From NCBI GenBank assembly GCA_016800925.1, contig JABCPU010000280.1, forward strand, positions 25,648 through 89,647: a stretch of DNA of 64,000 nt, written 5' to 3'. Positions 10,899 through 23,837 of this stretch are shown piece after piece. How positions within the stretch are numbered: position 1 is the first letter of the stretch; each line of letters starts with the position of its first letter. Source of the stretch: Suillus spraguei. Lineage: Eukaryota; Basidiomycota; Agaricomycetes; Boletales; Suillaceae. The position numbers and the translations under genes were made by a program. The notes beneath the pieces are model-generated. The model saw only the letters and a program-made list of their open reading frames with translations. It did no database searches and was not told where the DNA came from.

Positions 10899-12304
10899 TT
10901 AAGTCGTTTTCTCGTTCCACCTGCACATGGAGAAAATACTCAGAACCGGACCATAAAGACATGCGTTACACAGGAATAACTCACAAATCCAAAAATAACT
11001 TCCACAGCACTGAAAACATGATTCCCTGGAGGCCGTTCGCCAAGATACGGGTTTTAAGTCCCCGCCCGAACAAACCCTTGAGGCCGTCGGCTGCGATGAC
11101 GGCGCGGGCAGAATCGACATATCCAATTCGGGTAGCATTGACTTGTCGGTAGGTCTTCAGCACGCGAAGAGAGTTAGAAATGGTGTCAGAGGCGATGGAA
11201 GCTGCAAAGCCGATTACAGCGGAACGAAAGAGTTTCTGTAGTATAGTCACTGGCAGTGGGAGGACCTCATTGAGATAGTTGTACGTCCCGAACCACTGAG
11301 AAAAAATGAGCAATGAAATGTATGACCCAAAAACAAGTACTCACTGGATAGTGACCGACGAATGTAGCAGCGGCAGTCGCGAGAGCGCCATACCATAAAC
11401 TGCCAATACCATACTTCTTAACCTAGGAGAATGTCAGAACAAGCAATTACCGTATGCGTAAAGATATACCCTAGTTCTCAGCAATGCGATACCTTCTTTA
11501 CCCTGTGTCTGCATGGTCGTCTTGATCGTGTCAACCGGGGTCAAGATCATGCGGAAACAAGCCGCAGCAACACTCGCGAACACTGTCTTTACAGGTGTGG
11601 GCAAGGTCTTCATATATGAATTGCTTTGAAGGAGGGCAAGAATGCCTGCATTAGCAGCGGTGTCACCAAAGCGGGACACTGGCCCTTGAACCAGAGCTGC
11701 GGTGAGACCTTGGTAATACCGGGTCCAGCCACCATCGGCATATAAAATCTTGGTAGCCTGCGTCGTTGTTGTACCGTATCTGTATTGGTAATTCATGATC
11801 GTGCGCAGAGGCTGCATAATTCTCAGCGGAGATCGGAGGCGTTCAATGTGAGGATCATCATACCATAAGCGCCAAGACCTGCAATACCATAGCTGCCAGG
11901 ACATCAATATTGTGGCAGATATTTTCCAACGAATGGATTCACTTACCCGCAGCACCACTTAAACCTCCTCCAAGCGCACTCTTGAACGCTTTTCCGAGGT
12001 CAAACTAACGAGAATGTTGAGTATGAATGAGTGCATGAGTCTAACTACGACCTACGTTGACATCATCAGCATCAATGAAGCCTTTAATGAATATGGCCAA
12101 TATAAACAATGCCAGCAACGTAAGAACGCCGTAGACAGTTATTTGCCTCGTGGTCCATGGCTCTTTCGGATTGTCATCTGTCAAGGTAAGTGCCTCTTCA
12201 TCCTGAGGATGACTTAAGCTTCCTTGGGAGTTATCCTGATAAGTTGGCGGCTTCGAGTTGGACAGCAAAGGCTGCTCCTCGGGAACATTAATCCCGGTAG
12301 ACAT
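10899..12304 (-). CDS. Mitochondrial carrier family protein with N-terminal membrane anchor
   Basis: Predicted solute carrier or carrier-like protein of a mitochondrial membrane; the substrate is unknown. It starts at the ATG at 12304 (MSTGINVPEEQPLLSNSKPP). An acidic, proline-rich head of about 60 residues is followed by one hydrophobic segment (ITVYGVLTLLALFILAIFIK), then carrier repeats. The second repeat has a good signature (LTPVDTIKTTMQTQGKEG). The first (MQPLRTIMNYQYRYG) and third (SDTISNSLRVLKTYRQ) are degenerate. The last intron joins LFLD to LWNEKTT, with the stop TAA at 10899-10901, and the 22-nt terminal exon is 10899-10920. The extra N-terminal membrane segment and degenerate signatures suggest a divergent member, possibly of the outer membrane. 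Confidence 0.85.
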
Positions 12305-12967
12305 GGGTGATTGGGATATCGGGTAGAGGTTGCATATCGGCCATGATAACAAGATTGCTGACGCAATGCGGTCCTGCGGAACATTCTCGGAAGACTTATT
12401 ATAGCTCGACGCGTGTGCTTGGTGCGATAACAATAATTAGCGCCTCTTGTGGGAGGTGTGTGTAAGACTGTGAGTATATTGTTATGAATCATGCATCATG
12501 GTCTCGTTCGTTCTGGTTCAACGTTGCAACTTCAATGCTGTTACGGAATATTAATGAGCTGTTTTGTCGGGTATTAGCCGATGGCGAGCGCTTGTGTATG
12601 TAATACAATCACTGCGAGCCTGATAAGTACTTGGACTCAGGTTGGCCTTGCTCCTGCTGACTCGAAATCCTATAAAAATCAGACGTGCTTGCGATTGGGA
12701 ATTGTGCACATTCGGCCTACGCATCAAGAGACCCTATAAGCTAGCTTTGAAGCTTGACTCAAGGAGCCTAAGGTACAGAAAGGCACAAATTTGCCTCAGG
12801 ATCAATCGATCATATTGTTCAATTTTTATGTTGGCAGTGCATTGGAAGGGCGTTCAACGGCAACTTCGTGATGGGCGACCTCAGCTCCCGAAATTTGCTA
12901 TAAGGCCTCGTTGCTTTGCTGTTCCGTATTTTTTCTCTTTCAGCTCTGTGTACGACTTGATACTATA
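12305..12967. other. Divergent intergenic region
   Basis: This lies between the start codons of the mitochondrial carrier (minus) and the secreted protein (plus) and must hold both promoters. An open frame at 12642-12968 has no recognisable content and overlaps the next start. Confidence 0.45.
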
Positions 12968-13615
12968 ATGGTCCAAATCGCCCCTCTCCTTCACTTTCTT
13001 GCTACTGTCGCCCAAGGTAAATTTGACCCACTGATATCTGCTAGTTAACTGACAGGTCTCTTTCGCGTCTAGCCCCTCCCGTCGCGCGCAACGTTTCTCC
13101 CAATACCCTTGCTGTCCGTCAAGTAACTACGAGCGACCTTCCTTCTCAATGCCAAACCACGTGCCAAGTGATCAATACGATGAATGTGAGTATGCCTGAT
13201 GACTTGCTACTTCTGTCATCGCTTAGGTATCCCCCAGGATTGCGGCACCAGTCTATCTTGCATTTGCGTGTCGTCTATCGGAACCCAGCTTCAATCGTGC
13301 CTGGATTGCATTGTTGCAGCTGAACCATCTTCCTTGTCAGACGCTGATACCGCCATCAACAGCTGGAACAAGCCTGCGATGGAGATCTCACTGTTACGGT
13401 TTGTTGATGGCTTCACGGGTTCGATTTCATGGCGACCTGACGGTGTTTCATGTTTACAGCTTAGCAGTTCCACCTCGACAACTTCTACGAGCTCTACTGC
13501 TACTTCTACCAGCAACCCTTTCGTTACCAAGACTGGTGATGCTGTGGGGATGAAGACAGCTATTGGGGCACTTGGCCTGGCCGTTGCCATTGCATGCAGT
13601 GTCATCGTCCTTTGA
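12968..13615 (+). CDS. Secreted or cell-surface Ser/Thr-rich protein with Cys-rich domain and putative GPI signal
   Basis: Unknown function, predicted extracellular. Exons are 12968-13016, 13073-13185 and 13238-13615. The start MVQIAPLLHFLATVAQA is a signal peptide. A cysteine-rich stretch follows (CQTTCQVINTMNDCG, then CICV and QLQSCLDCIVAAEP), with a spacing seen in small secreted fungal proteins. Next comes a Ser/Thr-rich linker (SSSTSTTSTSSTATSTS). The C-terminus is hydrophobic (AIGALGLAVAIACSVIVL), compatible with GPI-anchor addition. The stretch between the Cys domain and the linker (13370-13460) may hide another intron, because a second frame there (LEQACDGDLTVTV) is more typical. The exact protein is therefore uncertain. 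Confidence 0.65.
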
Positions 13616-14425
13616 ACATGAGTGCCAACCTTGGACCTTGGTCTTTTAGGGCCTCCTTTTCCTGATGATCAGCACAACCATAACCATACCCTCCTTTCTT
13701 AACACTATATAAGTATACCTCCTGTTATCGAACACATCAACTAGTAAAATCATTCGCTGCCGTGGCACGTTGCTTGTTGATTTGACAAGGTATAGGAATA
13801 ACGAGCCTCAAGAGGATCGCCCGAAGTGGGACGAACCAGATTTGCGCAAGGTACTTGTTTGTTCTCTGATTTATATCATTTTTGTATCAGATGTCATGGT
13901 CTGGCAGATGGTGTGATATATTTGTTCCCTTAAAAGCCGTCCCTTTGTACACTGCCTGGAACTTGAAGTTTAGCAATGATTCTATATGTCGACAAAGAAT
14001 CGCGTTCTATCATAATTGTTCCAGCTTTAAAAACTGTTTCTCGACATAGAATAGTTGAGTGGTGTGCATTCACCACGTTTTGTTATTTAATCATCGACAA
14101 GACACTAGTAAGAACCAAAGACCATCGTGAACCTAGACTACTAAACAGACCAATTGGGATGAAGACAATTGCATATAAAATGAACCAAAGTCCATATGAC
14201 ACATCAACATACATGGTGCTTGAAATATGAGATTACACAATGAGTCGGAGAGTGCAACAGATCTAGAAGCCACGAACGTGCTATCGTACAGATTAGATTG
14301 CTTATCTGACAGGGGTAGCATTGGAAAGCCGCAAACGTCAGTAGAAGCATCGGCAAACCGGAATAGACATGATCATACAATGGTATACAAAACCTGAAAC
14401 AATGAAATCATGCAAGAAACATCAG
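13616..14425. other. Convergent intergenic region, no gene seen
   Basis: 3' flanks of the secreted protein gene (plus) and the histidine kinase gene (minus). It is AT-rich and has only short open frames without family resemblance. Confidence 0.5.
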
Positions 14426-17400
14426 TCATGGTGCCATGAGAGCAGGTGGCCTGTGAAGAAGGTGATGCTGCGTGGCCATCTGTGCCCGCTCGCCTGCGAG
14501 CTTGTTGATTGAGTTCAAGAGATCTCCGCGACGAAGGGGTTCTGCAAAATAAGCATCTGTGAGACCCGGAGAATGCATGGGAAAATGAGAGACGTACTAG
14601 TGATGTGATCGTCCATACCTGCCTGCAGGCATCGCTCGCGATCACCGATCACTGAAAAAGTAAATCAGGGAGAACTATTATTGAGCCTCGAGATTGTAAC
14701 GTACTAGCATGAGCAGTAAGGGCGATGATAGGAATCCGCAGGAGTCCTTTGTGCATTTCATATGCTCGGATAAGTTCGGTCGCCTCCATCCCTCCCATGA
14801 AAGGCATCGATACATCCATCTTGGGGAGATATTGATATTACTACTATGGAACATTGAGTAAAAATGACTCACTAAGATAATGTCAAATGGCTTGTTCACT
14901 TGTACCCGTGCCTTGAAAGCTTCGACAGCTAGACTTCCATTCTCTGCGATCTCAACTGTATGGCCATACTTTTCTAGAATCTTGACGGCTAGTTTCTGGT
15001 TAACCATATTATCCTCAGCAAGCAGGATGTCAAAGACAACGTCATTTGGTGCCGAGACAGGTGAAACAGTATTCGACTCCAGGGCGGAAATGAGGGCGGA
15101 AGCGAGGTCTTGAGCTGTGACTGGGGTCGTAACCTGCGAGCTGATGCTGTTGTCCAAGCACCATTTAACTACGACCGTCAACCCCATGTCACCAGAGCAC
15201 ATCCTCGCATACTCACGATTCAGACGTGGCATCGAAGGCGCCAATAATACAATGGGAATGTAGCGCAGGTGCTCATATTCCCTAATACTCTCGGTCTATG
15301 ATAAAGGTATGAGGTAAGCATGAACCCATATGGCACCTACATAACGTACCATGCTCAACGAGTCCACGACGATAGTGTCAATATGCGGACAACGCTCCTT
15401 ATCAGCCACCTCGCTGACATCATGAATAACGTATGGTCTCAGTCCGAGCTCCTGGATTCTCTGGACCACACCGGTCGTGTCGTTGAGGGTGTCAACGAAC
15501 AAAATAGCACGCCTGTGGAACGGCTGCATCTTTTGCAGCGTGATCTCCAGCGTACTTTGGGAAATCTGCGATGTGATCGTGAAGAAGAACTTGCTTCCCT
15601 TCGAGACCTCGCTCTCGACCCACATGTTGCCTTGCATGAGGTTGACGAGGCGCTTGGAAATAGAAAGACCCAGACCAGTTCCCCCATATTCCTATGGACG
15701 ATCAGTTACCCTTGCGATCAATTGCAACGTTAACGTACTCTCGTGGTCGAACCATCTGCTTGACAGAAGGTGTCGAAAATCAGATTCAGTTTATCTTTGG
15801 CAATGCCGATCCCCGTATCAGTAACACAGAACTCTAAAGTCACACTCGAGTCATCTAGCGCCAGTAGTCTTGTGCTAAGTGCAACGTGGCCTTTGCGGGA
15901 GACTTTGGACGGCGTGAACTTGATAGCGTTACCAACCAAATTCGTGATGACTTGCCGAAGTCGTAGCGAGTCGCCGATAAGTTGATCAGGAATATCTGGG
16001 TCGACATCGTATGTGAGATCTAGGTTGTTTTGAGAGGCACGGACGACAAGGGTTTTGAGTATGCCGAAAACTGTTTGACGGAGGGAGTATGAGACGGCTT
16101 CCATGGTCATTCGACCGGCCTCAACTGTAGAACATGCAATCAGATTAATACATTGACATCAAGGATAGATTCCCACTCTTCGAGATATCCAAAATATCAT
16201 CGATGATGAGTAGCAGGGAGCGAGCCAATGAATGCACTAAGAGCAAACTTTCTCGTTGCGATCGGTTCAAATCAGAGTCGAGAGTGAGCTCCGTCATGCC
16301 AATAATTCCGTTCATGGGTGTCCTATGAGACATTGAGCATAGAATATCAAGAAAAGAAGAATATTACCTGATTTCGTGTGACATGTTCGCCAAGAATTCG
16401 GATTTACTCCTGTTCGCCAGCTCAGCTGCCTCCCTCGCAGCAGTGTTTTTCTGGATACTATCACGCAAATTGAACACCATTTGATTGATCTGTGTTTTCA
16501 AAGAGTCCATCTCTCCACTGGCCTCAACAGTGATGAAACGAGTGAAGTCTCCGTCCATGGCAGCTGCTGAAATCTGTGCAAATCCACGCACTTGCGTGGT
16601 CAAGTTGCCAGCCATAGTGTTGACGGACATCCTACGCCAATGTCAACGCCCATCCCACGGATCATGTTGTTTACTTACGTAATTTCTTGCCATATACCCT
16701 GGACGTTGCCCACTTCAGCCTGAACACCCAATTTACCCTCTGTGCCGACTTCAAATGCGACCTTCTTGACTTCCTTAGCGAAGATTGCCAATTGAGCAAT
16801 CATGTCGTTGATAGTGTTGACTAGGCTTAGCATTTCTCCAGACACAGAGACACCAGTGATTTGTTGAGTCAAGTCTCCGCGGGCGACAGCAGTCTGACGA
16901 CAGACTCAACAGAAAGACAGGGGAGCGGTAAGCAATACTCACAGTTGCGACAGCGATGGTTCGGACTTGTAGGGTCAACTACGACACCGAAAAATTAGCG
17001 TTAGCCCCGTAAAAGATGAAATGGACCGACGTTAGCAGCCATAACGTTCACGTTATCCGTCAAGTCCTACTTGAGATGAGCGTTGATGCACACGCTGTGC
17101 AACACTACTCACCTTCCATGTACCACCGACGTTAGTTACACGAGCCTGACCTCCTAATCGACCTTCGGTGCCGACCTCTCTTGCGACACGAGTGACTTCA
17201 TCGGCAAAGAGACTCAGGCTCTCGGTCATGCCATTGACAGTCTCCTTCAACTCCTTGATCTCACCACGCACGTCGACTTCAATCTTTTTCGTCAAGTCGC
17301 CACCAGCGACAGCCTTCGTCACTTCTGCAATCGACCGCACCTGGTTGGTCAAATTCATGGCCATGAGGTTAACATTATCCGTAAGAACCTGTAGTGAACG

Positions 17401-19534
17401 TCAGAAATGATATCATTTCGTATCTTTGTGCCCTACCTTCCACATGCCCTGCACATCGGGAACATACGCTTGTCCACCCAAGATACCTTCCGTACCGACT
17501 TCCAAAGATACACGGGTGACTTCGTTGGCGAGCGTGGACAATTGGGCAAGCATAGAATTGACAGTCATCTTCAAATCTAGCATTTCTCCCTGCACATCGA
17601 CGTTGACGACTTTGTTTAGATCGCCCAAGGCAACAGCTTTTGTGACCTCCGAGATCGATCGTACTTGGTCAGTCAAATTACTAGCCATTTTCTGTCCCAC
17701 GGTATATCAGTAACGCTTGACGAGACCAGAATACTGTTTATATAACTCACGTTCACATTGCGTGTCAAGTCAGCCCATGTACCCTGCACGCCTTCTACGC
17801 GAGCTTGACCACCCAATATACCTTGTGTACCGACTTCAAGTGCAACACGGGTAACTTCGGATGCAAATGCGCTCAATTGGTCCACCATGGAATTGACAGT
17901 GCCCTTCAAAGTTGACATCTCGCCTTCGACCTGGATCTCAATTTTCTGCGTCAAGTCGCCCCTAGCAACGGCCGTCGTGACATTGGCAATAGACCGCACT
18001 TGGTCCGTCAGGCTTGAACACATACGATTGACCTTGAGACGCAGATTAAGCCGGTGTGCCGATAAGACACGGTAATGGACATACATTGCGAACCAACTCG
18101 AACCAAACACCTTGAACATCTGGTACGTGCGCTTGACCGCCCAACTTGCCCTGAGAGCCGACTTCTAATGTGACACGCGTGACTTCGGCGGCTAATGCAC
18201 GAAGCTGGATGACCATTCCGTTTACGGTATTCTTCAAATCAAGGATTTCGCCACGAGCATCGACATCAATCTGTTTCGACAAATCTCCCTGCGCGACAGC
18301 TTTAGTGACCTTGGCGATGCTTCGCACTTGACTGGTCAGATTGGCAGCTAATTTATTGACGACGCCAGTCAATTCCCGCCAAGTACCTTCGACATCCAAT
18401 ACGAGAGCCTGTCCACCGAGTTTACTGCAGAAGACTGAGCATATCATATAAGATCTGGGTTAGTAGCCACTTTACCCTTCTGTACCGACTTCTTGACTGA
18501 CACGAGTGACTTCTTTGGCGAACTGTCCCAATTTGTCGACCTGGCAATGATATGCATGAGCAAGACCTTAGGATAAGGTTCTGGACGAATACCATAGTGT
18601 TTATGACGTCCTTCAATTGAACCATGACCACACCCTGCACGGGAACCGTAATTTTCTGAGACAAGTCACCTCTGGCCACCGCATTACACACACGAGCGAC
18701 ATCTTGGACCTGAGCCTTGAGCAACCTGAGTTCTTCAACAGCGCTCATGCCGCTTTCGAATGCTGCAGCAGCAAGAGGGCCAGGAGGGACGACGAGAGGA
18801 GATCCGCCGGGCGAACCATCAAAGCTGCTATTAATTCTGCTCATAGTCAAAGTGTCTGTAATAACCTTGCCGCACGTTGGGCAAGCCATGTGTTCGAGAT
18901 GCGATGTAGGGGGTGCCGAGGACGAGGTTCCGTTTGAGGATGACCGAAGGAGTGTTGCAGCATCAATATGGCTTGGAAGCCCGTCGAGTGATAAGGACAT
19001 TGAACCTGCACGAGCGGCGTGTCCTTTGCTGATTGGTGTTCGATCGTTGCTGGCTACACCGTTCATGCTATCGGCGTCCTCCATGTCGATATCAAATGAT
19101 TCTACAGTCGATGCGAGGTTTGAGTTGGTCTGTAAACAAGAAGTTGATCCTGGTGAACTGGAAGACGGAGCAAAAGTATTGACATTGGAGCTGGACTGCA
19201 TGAGGGAAGAAGATGGGTTGGTCTCTTTCTGAGAAGATGAAGATGAGGACATGGGAGTGTCGCCTACACTGCGTCTTTTCTTTGTCTCTGGCCCATTTGA
19301 TTGCCAACATTCCGAGGCTTTGATTGAAGCCAGAGTTTCTTCTGCAGTATACATTCTACGTGCAACTGCCCCTAGAGAGCGAAGGATAGTGTCTGTTTGC
19401 CAATCTCCAGGCCCATCATATCGTGGAGGTGGTGTGGACATAGGACATAGTTCATAGGCTGACAGGAGGGCAATAAGATGAGAAAGAAATGGATGTGAAA
19501 GACCCTGCCGCTGAGAGTCAGTCATTGTGCTCAT
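14426..19534 (-). CDS. NIK1: Group III hybrid histidine kinase (Nik1/Os-1 type) with seven HAMP repeats
   Basis: Cytosolic osmosensing kinase upstream of the HOG pathway; orthologues are the target pathway of phenylpyrrole and dicarboximide fungicides. It starts [17 protein letters not shown] at 19534. A Ser/Pro-rich head precedes seven HAMP-type units, recognisable by [78 protein letters not shown] and [13 protein letters not shown]. The H-box is [19 protein letters not shown]. The ATPase has DTGIGI and [15 protein letters not shown]-terminal receiver has [13 protein letters not shown], the phospho-acceptor Asp in [13 protein letters not shown] (usual MDVQMP), and LTAHAM. The stop TGA is at 14426-14428. 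No membrane segment is seen, as expected. Many short introns fall at HAMP boundaries. An upstream in-frame Met at 19684 is possible. Confidence 0.95.
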
Positions 19535-19965
19535 CGTTGAGTGCGACGAGCAGCGACGACGAAAAGTATACGGACAGGCTGGGAAGAGAAACGCAAGCGC
19601 AGTGGAGTCGGAAGCGCTTCTGAGACTATGTAATTGTAATCTTATTATAACATCATTTGCCCGTTCGGCGGCGAATTCTGCCACAGCAACCCTTATTTCG
19701 AATGACCCGCTTTAGTCTACTTTACAAGTGGAGCTTGAACTTCAGGCGATTCCGGCATTGTCCTTGCCTTGAAATGAAACGCCTCATGTTCTCTTTATGT
19801 CCTCCTGACCAACGCATGCATTAATCGCCGCGGTTTTGTTTTTTGAAATGGTGCGTGAATAGTTCTTGTTTGGTTTCCAGAGCTCAGATTCCACATGATT
19901 AACTCACAGCAACATTATTGTAATCATATATACCGCCAATCATGATGGCACTACCACGACTTTGA
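19535..19965. other. Intergenic: NIK1 upstream region and PLD 3' flank
   Basis: I recognise no gene. The NIK1 reading frame stays open upstream to 19684, so this interval holds either the NIK1 leader or a longer N-terminus. Confidence 0.45.
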
Positions 19966-22900
19966 TCAGATGTAAATCGGAAGTGTTGGGTTCAATCCCA
20001 GCCAGTCAATACCCTCAACAAACTCCTTGTCATCAATCAAGAAATCCTGGGGTGACAACTAAGCGTCAATCCAATCTCGCATAGAACATCTGAGACGCAC
20101 CAGAGGGCACTCGACCACTGAACCCCTGACCTGGGAAAGGCGTTCCTTGATACGCTGTAGCTGTATTCCTGGTACAACGTGACCAGTCTTAACCTTTGGC
20201 AAATAGTTCTGGGTAGTAACCGTCAGACATGCTCGGAGGAAACTCAGACATCGTTGCTTGCCTCGTACGCAGACCAGGAACGAACAAGGTTAGTGGGCAC
20301 AGGGCGGAAGACCTCTGTGAAAACCTCGCGATTTATTCTTGCTGTACGATTCCATAGTTCCAGGGTGCTGTCTGCTAAGGGATCCGCTACGGCATTGTCT
20401 TCCCGCGTCCCGATCTCGTCGTCGTTGGGCACTGGCGCGCATCGCATAAACGAGGTGACATTTTCCTCGGAATGCAAGACATTCTGAGGCTCGATAAGGC
20501 CAAGGTGCTCTGTGTATGTAAGTTAGCCAACACTTAAGTAGGTCCTGCGTTATTCTCACCCCGGAAGAGCTTGCGACGTAGAGTAGTCGCAAAGCGTGCA
20601 GCCATATATGGATGTCCGTCCATCGTTGAACGTACCATGTCACCATCTTCGACAACGAGCGCGATTTCAGAATCTCCATCTCCCTAGAAGGCAAGGGCTG
20701 TGAGATTACACATTCCTGTTCAGCAGTAGCCGACCTACCCTTTGACTTCTGTCATTAAAATTCGCAGAACCCAGCTATCCCCGATTACAAATCAGCAAAA
20801 GACACCGGCCGGTCTCACAGGAAGTACTCACGATAACTCGTCTATCATCAACAATCATAACCTTCGAGTGAATATAGAGAAGCTCCGACACGTATCTTTT
20901 CGATGAAATTAGCTGTAGGGACAACAACATGCAACAATAGACGCACGCATCTCGTTCCTCTGCCTCGGAACCATACCAAAGCTCATCACTCAAGCGTGTT
21001 CGGTCCAGCAGTCTGTGTTGCGATACAGTATCGGACACATCTTCGTCGCCTCTGATGTCATCTGAGCCTTTCTCGAATCTCCGGACGATGTCCACTGCCT
21101 CATCGTATGAGGCTGGTAGAGGCACCTTCTCCAGCTTCGTCTTGCTCTGGCTTAAAGACATGCCTTCCTGGGCAGGCTCAGGGACTTTGATGAACACTTC
21201 CTTCGGAGTGTCGCCAGAAGTGTAGCGGGGACCTTCCCACTGACGCGCGAGAGCGACCTGTGCTTCATAGAATGAGACCTTAGAGTTTGCCTCCATCTGG
21301 GATATCAACGTTTCTGTTCGACTACGTTTAGAATAGTCCTGCAGTACCATCAAAGATGTATCTTACTCTGTGGAGCATTAATCCTGTCATAGGCACGTAA
21401 GTGATAGAAACGAATGTAGTCCATTCTAATACCCGATCAATAAAACGAACGTAATAACAATTACGATGATCATAACTCACGGCTCATAGCCAGCTTTTCG
21501 GATCTCTTCATATATACTGTGACCGCCACGATTTATCGTGCGGTACTGTGCTGCCATGATAATCTTCAGAGAACTATCATTCTTGATATCTCCGGCAAAT
21601 CCAGGGAGCTCAGGTATAACCACAATGACCTAGTTGTATCGCTCAACAGTCAGGCGAATAGTGATAAAAGACATCACGGACCTTGAACTTTCGATTATCC
21701 TTGGCTGCTCTAATGATCCGCTGGACAATTGCCTTTGCTATTTGGTTCTTCACAGGGCCTTCCTCGCGCGTGTTGGAGATGCTGATACATCAAAGGGGAT
21801 CAGATCACAGGATCGTGCATGTTACTGCTGTACCCACAAGAATTGATTTTCTTCAGATCAGTCACCAACGTAAATATCTCATTGTGATAATCGTTTAGTA
21901 ACATCGGAACTTACCAATATAGATGAAATGATTGGCCTCGTTGATCAATTGAATGTCTGCACCAAGTTTTAGATAAAAACATGCGACTTGTGCATGGGGA
22001 GGACGTACAAGCATTTTGAATGCTATGTTCGGTAAGTACACCGTGGCTCCAGTCTGAGACACTCCGCACAGCTTGCACGCGGCAAATTCCATGCGGGGGA
22101 GCAGTATAAGGCGGGTCGACTTCCTCATCTTCTTCGAGGTGGAAGCGTTGTCGGAAACGATGACCCATCTCATGCCATTTCTCACGATGTGGATGGCCTG
22201 TGAATGATGAGTGTCAAATAGGGTTACTGGCAACCGTATCTACATACGGACGACAGCTTCGTTCGGAGCAAGCGCCACATTATGAGGAAGTGCAAGCCAG
22301 TCAAATCGGCTGTGGAGTAAGTGGTAAGATTGGATATTTTCGTTTGAAATTATTGGACTTACTCATCATGAAGGTACTTGGTATCAACATCAGACTTATA
22401 AGCGTCTATCAGATCATCTGACCACGTACCTTTCTACGTTTCACCTCGTTCCACCTTTCAACAAAATGCTGGGAAAGATCCAAACAAATAGAACCACATA
22501 ATGTCATATGAACCTAGTATGTTAAACAAGGGTTACACAATGTGATATGGGAGCTGAAACGACTTGAAACTTACATCATGCCATGGCATTCTGGGTGTTT
22601 CCATGATCGAGACGGAATTGCTAACGTAATTGTCGACATTCTGGAAGTCAAGAACACGTGCATTGTTATAATCCTGCCCAGGAAAGAGAGTGCGTGACCA
22701 GTCTGTCGGGTGTACGTCTGCGAGAGGGTGATTGTGTGTATCCCAGCGACCAAAGCAAATGTCAAGTCCTCCAACACATCCGCGGTGGTTGTCGACGACC
22801 ACAAGCTGTCAGAAATAAGTATGAGGGTTATAATAAACAGACGGGTATGTGCATACCTTCTCGTGGTGAGACCAGAATTCCACAGCATCTGCGACTCAAG

Positions 22901-23837
22901 GTTACGTAAACGTGTTGTCAGTAACTAATTTTTCTCACCTTTGCTTCCAATGTGGTCGGGGTGTCGCATACAAGCGATGTTCGGGTGTAAGGCCTCTAAC
23001 GCGGCCTGCATTATTTGGACTCAGCATCCTCAAGACTAAATAAGGAAACAAAAGCGCAGACCTTTGTGTGCTTCGAGTTCATCGACATGGTTTGAGTGAC
23101 CTGAGTTGTATCCAAGCGCTTAATAAGTGTCAAATAATCCTTGGTAAAAACGTTACCTCTTTATAGACGACAACATATATTTTAACTCCTTGTTGAGCCT
23201 TACGTTGAAGTAATCGGTCGAGTCTCCATTGCGGGTGATCTGCGGGTGGTCGTCTAGGGATGAAATACTTCAGCTATCCAGGGGCCGCAACGGTGGTTTA
23301 AGTACTGACCGAAGGTATAACTCAGGTGTGAGCCACCAGTCCTGTAACAGCGCATGGGTCTCGAGCTGGCGATGCAATAATTTCGAAGCTACATACCAGT
23401 ATGAAGATGCACTCCTTTGCACTGTCGAGTATCTCAGACAATGCGTACATGTAGTCGTGACCATCGATGTGCCTGAAAGGTCTCTGAACATCCGAATCAG
23501 CCATATGAACGACAACGTACCATTTGATAGCATTATCTGCTCTCTGATCCGCAAAGCTATCGAAACGGTGACTGGCATTGATCTGTGCTCGAATTTCATC
23601 GTCTAGTTTCTCCTCTGGCTTATCGTGACGCCCTGACCAGTCGAATAAGATAAGTCAAGGCTAAATGCGGTGCTTATTGTGCTCACTATTAGGATCGAGG
23701 ATTCCTGTGGTGAGAAATTATCATAAGGGGTCGGGTCTCAGGAGTAACTTGGACGCACCTATGATCTGATCCCTTGTCCTTTCAATACCCTCCGGGAGCC
23801 GCTCTGCATAGTCTAAGACCTTGTCAATGAAATCCAT
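19966..23837 (-). CDS. SPO14: Phospholipase D (Spo14-type, two HKD motifs)
   Basis: Hydrolyses phosphatidylcholine to phosphatidic acid and choline and acts in membrane trafficking and sporulation. The start is MDFIDKVLDYAERLPEGIER at 23837. Conserved blocks in order: YALSEILDSAKECIFILDWW, LTPELYLRRPP, HKD1 in FWSHHEKLVVVDNHRGCVGG with GLDICFGRWD, MPWHDVHMTLCG, EAIYIENQFF-like text, and HKD2 in YIHSKVMIVDDRRVIIGSAN with NDRSQKGDGDSE. The stop is the TGA at 19966-19968 after GLNPTLPIYI. It is interrupted by many introns of about 50 bp. No PX or PH domain is visible before the first catalytic half, so this is the short form common in basidiomycetes. No frame lesion seen. Confidence 0.9.

Noticed and set aside
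18717..19232. 171-codon open frame on the plus strand
   Set aside because: It is antisense to the Ser/Pro-rich head of NIK1, whose codon bias keeps the opposite frame open. It has no independent splice or domain evidence.
19985..20010. tRNA T-arm-like GGTTCAATCCCAGCC
   Set aside because: It lies in the conserved C-terminal coding exon of phospholipase D and no matching acceptor or D-arm exists.
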